A stretch of DNA of 9,469 bases from Acidimicrobiia bacterium (lineage in GTDB: Bacteria > Actinomycetota > Acidimicrobiia > Spongiisociales > UBA5794). Position numbers and translations under genes: made by a program. The stretch covers positions 1 to 9,469 of the forward strand of contig JAOZMA010000071.1 of the NCBI GenBank assembly GCA_029934555.1. Direction: 5' to 3'. Below are positions 1 through 4,949 of the stretch, in pieces (within the stretch, counting starts at the first letter, position 1; each line of letters starts with the position of its first letter). The notes beneath the pieces are model-generated. The model saw only the letters and a program-made list of their open reading frames with translations, had not been told where the DNA came from and did no database searches.

Positions 1-1
1 T

Positions 2-304
2 CCCGGTCCGGATGATGAGCGCCTCAACGACGAGTACGTGACGATCACGAACGACGGAGCGAAGCCATTGAACCTCGCCGGTTGGACGCTTCGCGACGAG
101 TCATCCCGCAACCGCTACTCGTTCAAGGGCCTCAATCTGAAACCGGGCGAGGCCGTGACCGTCCGGACCGGCTGCGGCGAAGACCGCCCCGACACCGTCT
201 ACTGGTGCTCAGAGAGGCCCATCTGGTCGAACGGCGGTGACACGGCGATCCTCCAGGACCGTCACGGCAACGTCGTTGACAGATGGACGTACGCTGGCAG
301 GTAG
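2..304 (+). CDS. Lamin-tail-domain (LTD) protein, C-terminal fragment
   Basis: The reading frame is open from the left edge (first full codon at base 2) to a TAG at 302-304, giving about 100 residues of the C-terminus. They fit one lamin tail domain, an immunoglobulin-like beta-sandwich. Visible hallmarks are an opening strand NDEYVTITNDG, the GWTLRDE turn, the KPGEAVTVRTG segment, a W-S-N-x-GDTA stretch, and a closing strand VVDRWTYAG that ends the protein. In bacteria this domain usually sits at the C-terminus of secreted or surface proteins, often behind a nuclease or other hydrolase domain, where it is thought to help binding or anchoring. The N-terminal part lies outside the window, so the enzyme activity, if any, cannot be stated. 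It is convergent with the lipoprotein gene on the other strand. The 82 bases between the two stops show only a weak 4-bp stem and no convincing terminator. Confidence 0.85.
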   Translation, partial: PGPDDERLNDEYVTITNDGAKPLNLAGWTLRDESSRNRYSFKGLNLKPGEAVTVRTGCGEDRPDTVYWCSERPIWSNGGDTAILQDRHGNVVDRWTYAGR

Positions 305-386
305 AAGGCCACTCGATGGGCGGGGAATCCGCGAACTGCGGGCTACCAGTGCACCTGTCCTCGGGCGCTCTGTTGTCTGTCCGCGC

Positions 387-932
387 CTACATCCCCTGGA
401 TGAGCGTCACACAGACCGCATTGCCCTCGCCCTCTACCATCTCACCGCAGTCGGCAACGCTGATCGACTGCTCGCCCGAGTCCAGGACCCACATCGTGGT
501 TCGGGCCGTTTCCCCGCCGCTCTCCATGTTGAACGACTGCCTGTCCCAGTCGCCTCCGGCGTTCGCAGTCCAATCGTCGTAGAAGCCGGTGATCTCGTCG
601 TAGCGACTGCCTTCATACGACAGCGTGGCCATGATCCCTTCCTCCGCGGTCATCGTGGACATGACGTCGCCGCCGTCGGGGACCGAGATCTCGAGACCTT
701 CCGGCACATCTCCACCGGAACCCATTGAGAATGATCCTTCGTCGGTCTCCATCTCGATCGTCATGTCGTCGCCGTCGCCGGAGACATCGACGCTGACATC
801 GCCACCGCCGCTCGCCTCGATGAGCTCTTCGGCCAGCTGCTCTGCCGCCATGTCGGATGCGCTCCCGCACGCCGCTGCAACCAGCGCCAGCACAGCGATC
901 AGCACCATCATCATCCTGGTTGTCGACCTCAT
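387..932 (-). CDS. Small acidic lipoprotein, function unknown
   Basis: This is a 181-residue protein with a short basic N-terminus (R2, R6), a hydrophobic core and a lipobox LVAAAC ending at Cys22, so it should be lipid-anchored on the outer face of the membrane. The mature part starts with a short Ala/Glu helix-like stretch (about residues 28-40). A Gly/Asp/Ser-rich region of alternating polar and hydrophobic residues follows (about 41-105), suggesting beta strands, and then an aromatic-containing C-terminal part. Cys162 and Cys174 near the end could form a disulfide. The ATG at 930-932 has a plausible Shine-Dalgarno AAGGGA about 7 bases upstream, which supports this start. I do not recognise a named family; acidic lipoproteins with this pattern occur in actinomycete genomes. 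It appears to be a single-gene unit, unrelated to the catabolic cluster: a strong stem-loop (1126-1158) separates it from the permease gene. The gap upstream of its start (933-1125) shows no clear promoter by eye. Confidence 0.8.
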   Translation of the reverse strand: MRSTTRMMMVLIAVLALVAAACGSASDMAAEQLAEELIEASGGGDVSVDVSGDGDDMTIEMETDEGSFSMGSGGDVPEGLEISVPDGGDVMSTMTAEEGIMATLSYEGSRYDEITGFYDDWTANAGGDWDRQSFNMESGGETARTTMWVLDSGEQSISVADCGEMVEGEGNAVCVTLIQGM

Positions 933-1125
933 CGTTCCATCCCTTCACATTTCCCTGGATCCACTCACGTTCATCGGCTTCCGGAGCGCTCTGCTGGACT
1001 CCTTCCCCTCACGGTAATCATCAGCCCGGACCCGTCCAGGTGCCGATTGGCCCATGTTCAGATCCGCCAGCACGTTCCTTGGGGCAGCCCGTCGATTCCC
1101 TCCCCGACCCGGGGATCCGGCATAG

Positions 1126-1158
1126 GAAGTGGGAGCCGGTAGCACCGACTCCCACTTC
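1126..1158 (-). terminator. Stem-loop after the permease gene, likely terminator
   Basis: This stem of up to 15 bp (1126-1140 with 1144-1158) has a 3-nt loop and begins 28 bases after the permease stop codon. It reads GAAGTGGGAGTCGGT, then GCT, then ACCGGCTCCCACTTC on the minus strand. The only imperfect position (1136/1148) is a G-U wobble in minus-strand RNA but a C-A mismatch in plus-strand RNA, so the structure is best in the transcript of the permease. No clear U-tract follows, which is common for intrinsic terminators of high-GC actinomycetes. Confidence 0.7.
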
Positions 1159-1185
1159 ATGCTCGTTTGTTGAACGATCGGAACG

Positions 1186-2433
1186 TCAGTCTTTTTCGAC
1201 CTTCGCCTCGGTAGGCATTGCGATCTGCTCATCTTCATCGCTGATCGGGAGGACGAGGTTGATGATGACCCCGACCACGGCGGCGAGCGCCAGACCGGAG
1301 ATCGGTACGTCACCGATCGAAAGGGCGTTCGACAGGCCGCTGATGCCCAGACCGAACACGAGAATCAAGCCGACGACGATCATGTTGCGGCTCTTCGAGA
1401 AGTCAACCTGTGCCGTAACAAGCGTCCTCAGGCCGACGGCTGCGATCATGCCGAACAGTACGACCGACAACCCGCCGAGCACCGGTACCGGTACGGTCCG
1501 CAGCAACGCTGCCAGTTTCGGGATCAACGCAAGGAAGATCGCGAACCCGGCACCGATCCGCAGGATCAACGGGTCGTAAACCTTCGTGACGGCCAGCACG
1601 CCCGTGTTCTCGGAGTACGTGGTGTTCGGTGGGCCACCGACCATACCGGCGAAGAACGTTGCGATGCCGTCGCCCAGCAAGGTTCGGTTCAGACCGGGCT
1701 CCTCGAAGAAGTCCTTTCCGACAACGTTGCCGTTGGCCATGATGTCACCGACGTGTTCGATCATCGTGACGAACGCGATCGGTGCGATCAGAGCAACCGA
1801 TGCCCACTGCATATCTCCGAAGCCCCAGGTGAACTCGGGGATACCCACCCAGGCAGCGTCCAGAACGGGCTGGAAGCTGAACTCCGGGAAGAAGAAGATC
1901 GCCAAGACGTAGCCCACGATCGCACCCGTCAAGATCGGGAGCATCCGGAATAGCCCCTTGAAGAACACGGCAGCCACGATCACCGTCGCCACCGTGATCA
2001 GGGCCAGCCACCAGGCACCCTCGGACATGCTGATGGCAACGGGTGCCAGGGTGATCCCGATGACGATGATGACCGGTCCGGTCACGATCGGCGGGAAGAT
2101 CCGCTGGATGACCTTGTGGCCAACCACGGCCACGAGCAACGACATCAACATGTAGAGGACACCTGCGGCCATGATGCCGAACCCGATCGCCGCCCAGGAG
2201 TAACCCCGTTCGGTGGCGATGATGATGGCTGGTATGAACGCGAATGAAGAACCCAGGAACACCGGGACCATCCGTTTGGTCACAAGGTGGAACAGCAATG
2301 TCCCTACGCCGGCCGCAAACAGAGCGACGGACGGATTGAGCCCCGTCAGCAACGGTACAAGGACCGTCGCTCCGAACATGGCCACGACGTGCTGTAAACC
2401 CAGCACCGTCTTCTTCTGAATCGTCAGTTCCAT
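1186..2433 (-). CDS. uraA: NCS2-family nucleobase permease, UraA (uracil) type
   Basis: This is a 415-residue polytopic inner-membrane protein, normal length for NCS2 permeases, which take up nucleobases with protons. The N-terminal LGLQH motif (11-15), the LGSSFAFI segment (60-67) and the two substrate-site regions of UraA are clear: IEHVGD around Glu226, and PPNTTYSENTG around Glu275. These glutamates match E. coli UraA Glu241 and Glu290 with the same 49-residue spacing. The NCS2 signature reads ENTGVLAVTK; Glu in the first position is typical of uracil transporters, while purine transporters usually have Gln. UraA His245 is Asp here (Asp230). The ATG at 2431-2433 was chosen because the Shine-Dalgarno GGGAGAGGA lies 7 bases upstream; a GTG at 2451 would place that sequence inside the gene. 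The gene follows a 216-base gap after the hydroxylase/thiolase operon, has a hairpin in its leader and a terminator-like stem after it, so it may be controlled separately. Uracil is the likeliest substrate; another pyrimidine-like ring is possible. Confidence 0.9.
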   Translation of the reverse strand: MELTIQKKTVLGLQHVVAMFGATVLVPLLTGLNPSVALFAAGVGTLLFHLVTKRMVPVFLGSSFAFIPAIIIATERGYSWAAIGFGIMAAGVLYMLMSLLVAVVGHKVIQRIFPPIVTGPVIIVIGITLAPVAISMSEGAWWLALITVATVIVAAVFFKGLFRMLPILTGAIVGYVLAIFFFPEFSFQPVLDAAWVGIPEFTWGFGDMQWASVALIAPIAFVTMIEHVGDIMANGNVVGKDFFEEPGLNRTLLGDGIATFFAGMVGGPPNTTYSENTGVLAVTKVYDPLILRIGAGFAIFLALIPKLAALLRTVPVPVLGGLSVVLFGMIAAVGLRTLVTAQVDFSKSRNMIVVGLILVFGLGISGLSNALSIGDVPISGLALAAVVGVIINLVLPISDEDEQIAMPTEAKVEKD

Positions 2434-2442
2434 ACTATGTTC

Positions 2443-2463
2443 CTCTCCCACTCGCGAAGAGAG
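2443..2463 (-). promoter_or_regulatory. Shine-Dalgarno of permease gene with possible sequestering helix
   Basis: In the minus-strand RNA, CUCUCUU (2463-2457) can pair with GGGAGAG (2449-2443), five Watson-Crick and two G-U pairs, across a 7-nt loop CGCGAGU. The second strand is the Shine-Dalgarno of the permease gene. The first strand is also the 3' base of the large leader hairpin, so the two structures exclude each other. The large hairpin is far more stable, so the default state should leave the ribosome site open. A regulatory role is inference. Confidence 0.35.
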
Positions 2464-2488
2464 CCACCCCCTTCGGGGTGACTCTCTT
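2457..2488 (-). promoter_or_regulatory. 14-bp leader hairpin upstream of permease gene
   Basis: On the minus strand AAGAGAGTCACCCC (2488-2475) pairs with GGGGTGGCTCTCTT (2470-2457) around a GAAG loop. One position (2464/2481) is a G-U wobble in the minus-strand RNA but a C-A mismatch on the other strand, so the structure belongs to minus-strand transcripts. It ends 23 bases before the permease ATG, too close for a promoter to fit between, so any permease transcript must cross it. It could be an attenuator or a translational control element, or it could end the upstream operon while letting some transcripts through. No U-tract follows on the minus strand, and I do not see the usual PyrR-binding loop sequence. 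Confidence 0.6.
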
Positions 2489-2513
2489 TCTTACCCATCG
2501 GACTCGTCACCCG

Positions 2514-2543
2514 ACTCTGACTGGCGGCGTTCGCCCCGGTCAA
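2514..2543 (-). promoter_or_regulatory. Weak candidate promoter for the permease gene
   Basis: On the minus strand a TTGACC (2543-2538) close to the -35 consensus is followed after 18 bases by CAGAGT (2519-2514), a poor -10 with only three consensus matches. If real, transcription would start near 2507 and place the leader hairpin at the very beginning of the permease mRNA. The evidence is only consensus resemblance by eye. Confidence 0.25.
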
Positions 2544-2649
2544 GACTGTCATGTTTGATCTGCCCGCCATCGATCGAGAGCGTACAGGACCGCCGGCCCC
2601 GCTCCGCCGCTCAACCGCTGTTGGGCACCTTCCATGGCCTTCGTGTGCG

Positions 2650-2997
2650 TCATGCGCTCCTGAACACCATCCCGTAGAAGTCGTCGTACGTCTCCTCGCG
2701 CACGACCTCGACGCTTCCCTTCACCGCCATGCCGGCCTTGGGCTCGTCGATATCGAGCTGACCCAGCATCCGCATCCCATTCTCCAACTCGACGATGCCG
2801 AGACCAAGAGTGGGCACCTCGTATTGAGGCGGCAGGTTGTAGACACGCGTGAATGTCAACAGCTTCCCGTCCCGCGGGAGCGGCACCGTGTCGAACTCGA
2901 AGAAGTCGTTCTGCTTGCAGTTCTTGCACACCATCCGGAACGGGTAGTGCATCGTGTCGCACAGGCGGCACTTGTAGGCGTATATTTCCCGAGCCAT
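2650..2997 (-). CDS. DUF35 Zn-ribbon/OB-fold protein, thiolase partner
   Basis: This 115-residue protein has a rubredoxin-like zinc ribbon at its N-terminus: CRLC, ten residues, then CKNC (about residues 9-26). An OB-fold follows, with conserved-looking segments GKLLTFTRVYNLPP and the GLGIVELENGMRMLGQL strand pair. Such DUF35 proteins bind thiolase-fold enzymes and CoA thioesters; in archaea one bridges acetyl-CoA thiolase and HMG-CoA synthase and channels acyl-CoA. The ATG at 2995-2997 shares its A with the TGA of the thiolase gene (TGATG) and has AAGGAGG 4 bases upstream, the hallmark of translational coupling, so this start is preferred to upstream in-frame codons inside the thiolase gene. 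Its position directly after a thiolase is the standard arrangement, which supports the two acting as a complex. It is the last gene of the operon before the gap that leads to the permease. Confidence 0.88.
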   Translation of the reverse strand: MAREIYAYKCRLCDTMHYPFRMVCKNCKQNDFFEFDTVPLPRDGKLLTFTRVYNLPPQYEVPTLGLGIVELENGMRMLGQLDIDEPKAGMAVKGSVEVVREETYDDFYGMVFRSA

Positions 2998-4172
2998 CAG
3001 GCCTCCTTCTCGAACGTAAGACAGACGACGTTGTTGCCGAAGCCGCCGAAGTTGCAGGTGAAGCCGACAGAGGCGTCCTCGACCTGCCGATCGCCGCCGT
3101 CTCCACGCAGTTGGGTAACGATCTCCCATGCCTGGGCGACTCCCGTCGCTCCGACCGGGTGGCCGCGACCTTTCAGCCCTCCGCCAACATTGATGGGGAT
3201 CTTTCCACCGAGTGCCGTGTCGCCTCTTTCGAGGGCGAGGTGTCCTTCTCCCTTGGGGAAGAAACCGACTTCCTCGCTCTCCGCGATCTCGAGGATCGTG
3301 AAAGCGTCGTGGAGTTCGGCGACGTCAACATCGTCCGGCGTCAGACCGGCCATCTCGAACGCGTCTGCTGCTGCTTTCCGAACGGCGAGCAGGTCGGTTG
3401 GTTCCTCGCGCTCGTGAACGGCATGCGTGTCGGTTGCCTGGCCCACACCGCTGATCTTGATCATCGGTCTGCCGAGCTCCTTGGCCTTCTCTTCAGAGAC
3501 CAGGATGATGGCTGCGCCACCGTCGGACACGGGACAGGCATCGAAGAACCGGAGCGGTTCGGCAACGTACGGGTTGTTGGTCATCGCCTCGGGAGAGTCG
3601 AGGATGCCCTCGAGACTGATCTCCTGCTGCAGATGTGCCCACTCGTTGTTCAGCGCCGCGTTCTGATTCTTGACTCCGACCATCGCAAGATGGCGCTCGG
3701 TGACGCCGTACTTGTCCATGTAGAGGCGGGTGAACATCGCCGCGTGAGCAGGCAGCGTCACACCGTAGATGTACTCAGCGATCGGATGGGTGAGTGTGGC
3801 GATGAAGTCGGTTGCCTCGAGGCCGTTGACCTCGCGCATCCGCTCCACACCCACGACCAGAACAACGTCATCCATGCCGGATGCGACTGCCTGGAATCCG
3901 GCTTTGATGGCAGAGCCACCCGAAGCCGGTCCGTTCTCGATCGCTGCCGCACCGGCCGGAGTGAGACTCAGGCTGTCCACAACGGCGCTGGCGAGCGCCG
4001 TCTGATGGTTGACCCGGGGAGCCCCCATGTTGGCCACGTAGACCTGATCGACTTCGGTGATCCCGGCGTCTTTCAGCGCCATCATCGATGCGTAGGACGC
4101 TATCTCAGAGAGAGCGAACTCCAATCGAGTGAAGGTGGTGATGCCGATACCGGCTACGTAGACGTCACGCAT
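2997..4172 (-). CDS. Thiolase-fold (SCP2-type) protein lacking the nucleophilic Cys
   Basis: This 391-residue protein has normal thiolase length and fold. The N-terminal half carries AGIGITTF and the SGGSAIKAG helix. The C-terminal half has HDAF (288-291), GGGLKGRGHPVGATG with His338, and the CNFGG loop with Cys373; these His and Cys residues are the usual base and acid of thiolases. The loop that normally carries the acyl-accepting cysteine (like ENACASG) reads ENGPASG, with proline at position 82, so the covalent acyl-enzyme step cannot run in the standard way. It may be a non-decarboxylating condensation partner, a CoA-ester-binding subunit, or an enzyme using another mechanism. The ATG at 4170-4172 overlaps the upstream GNAT-like gene by 8 bases, with GGAGG and further Gs just upstream, and the stop overlaps the DUF35 start. 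The gene order shows co-production with the DUF35 protein. Fold assignment is firm; reaction and substrate are unknown. Confidence 0.87.
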   Translation of the reverse strand: MRDVYVAGIGITTFTRLEFALSEIASYASMMALKDAGITEVDQVYVANMGAPRVNHQTALASAVVDSLSLTPAGAAAIENGPASGGSAIKAGFQAVASGMDDVVLVVGVERMREVNGLEATDFIATLTHPIAEYIYGVTLPAHAAMFTRLYMDKYGVTERHLAMVGVKNQNAALNNEWAHLQQEISLEGILDSPEAMTNNPYVAEPLRFFDACPVSDGGAAIILVSEEKAKELGRPMIKISGVGQATDTHAVHEREEPTDLLAVRKAAADAFEMAGLTPDDVDVAELHDAFTILEIAESEEVGFFPKGEGHLALERGDTALGGKIPINVGGGLKGRGHPVGATGVAQAWEIVTQLRGDGGDRQVEDASVGFTCNFGGFGNNVVCLTFEKEA

Positions 4173-4923
4173 CCTGCATCCCCCCCTCCATCGCCCAACG
4201 CTCCACCATCAGTGCAGTGGCGGTCGGGTCGTACTTCGAACGGGTGGCGGACAGCGGATCGAGAGCGGGGGTCGGTGGATCCGACGGCGGGAGAATGGCT
4301 TCCTTCGCCTTTTCGAGGATCTCCGGCGGAACCGGTCGACGGCCGACGACGAGGCTGGATCGTGCGGCGTCGAACAGCTCACGGGTCAACGCCCATGAGG
4401 GAACACCGCCGAGCTCGTGGGGAGTCTCGAATCGTTTCTCGAGCTTGTACTCGATCATCCAGCGACGGAACCCAATCGGAGACTCTGCAACGATCAGGAC
4501 CTCATCGTGACCCAGCTGATCGAAGTGGTACTCCATCTTCGCTGCGAAGGCGTGTGCACCGATGCGCAGGCCGCGGCGCAGGGCCAGCGTGTGCAGGGAG
4601 AGGCCGAGATTCGGCGTCACCTGACGGCCGTTGACGATGGCGGCAAGCTCTCCGTCGACCTGCACCGCGAGGACGTACTGGTCCTGGAATCGGTACTGAT
4701 AGTGTGAGAGGAGCTCCGCATAGACGCGGGCGGCGACGACGTCGTAGTAGTCGCGCTCGACGTGCAACAGCGGCTCCACGTGCTTCAGCAGATCCGGGAT
4801 CTCATCCCGGTCGACGGCGCGGACCACGGCGGCTTCGCCGCTGGCCAGCAGCATGTATTTCGGTTCGTACGGCGCCATCTCTGCAGGGATGGGCCGGAGA
4901 ATCTTCTCTAGGTCGACGGACAT
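4165..4923 (-). CDS. GNAT-like acyltransferase-fold protein, function unknown
   Basis: This soluble protein has 252 residues and no signal peptide or membrane segment. The middle resembles a GNAT domain. A strand with VLAVQVDGELAAIV (about 84-97) is followed by LHTLALRRGLRIGAHAFAAK (110-129), which looks like the strand and acetyl-CoA pyrophosphate loop (R-x-G-L-R-I-G). Then come the helix ending near Leu137, the strand EVLIVAES (141-148) and the helix GFRRWMIEYKLEKRF (151-165), as in the last part of the GNAT fold. The C-terminal 60 residues are proline-rich and probably partly unstructured. The ATG at 4921-4923 has AGGAGAG just upstream. It starts 26 bases after the molybdopterin subunit stop and overlaps the thiolase gene by 8 bases, so it is embedded in the operon. 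Acyl-CoA use would fit its thiolase neighbour, but the GNAT call rests on pattern only. I do not recognise a named family. Confidence 0.55.
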   Translation of the reverse strand: MSVDLEKILRPIPAEMAPYEPKYMLLASGEAAVVRAVDRDEIPDLLKHVEPLLHVERDYYDVVAARVYAELLSHYQYRFQDQYVLAVQVDGELAAIVNGRQVTPNLGLSLHTLALRRGLRIGAHAFAAKMEYHFDQLGHDEVLIVAESPIGFRRWMIEYKLEKRFETPHELGGVPSWALTRELFDAARSSLVVGRRPVPPEILEKAKEAILPPSDPPTPALDPLSATRSKYDPTATALMVERWAMEGGMQDA

Positions 4924-4949
4924 TCGTTCTTCTCTCCTCTTTGGTCGCT

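Noticed and set aside
305..386. Shared terminator between the convergent LTD and lipoprotein genes
   Set aside because: Only a 4-bp CCGC/GCGG stem near 329-341 was found, too weak to call.
2434..2451. Earlier GTG start of the permease at 2451
   Set aside because: It would place the strong GGGAGAGGA ribosome site inside the coding region; the ATG at 2433 has ideal spacing and the family N-terminus.
2457..2492. Plus-strand terminator (stem followed by TTTCTT)
   Set aside because: No plus-strand gene lies upstream, and the stem has a C-A mismatch on this strand that becomes a G-U pair on the other.
2434..2500. PyrR-binding attenuator
   Set aside because: The leader holds a hairpin near a uracil permease, but I do not see the conserved PyrR loop sequence, so no PyrR site is called.
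2998..3129. Longer N-terminus for the DUF35 protein
   Set aside because: The extra 44 residues are Arg-rich out-of-frame reading of the thiolase gene; the ATG at 2997 with AAGGAGG is the real start.
2853..4634. Long plus-strand open frame of 593 codons
   Set aside because: It lies antisense to the thiolase and GNAT-like genes, has no recognisable domain and a biased Arg/Ser/Gly composition; it is a by-product of GC-rich coding on the other strand.
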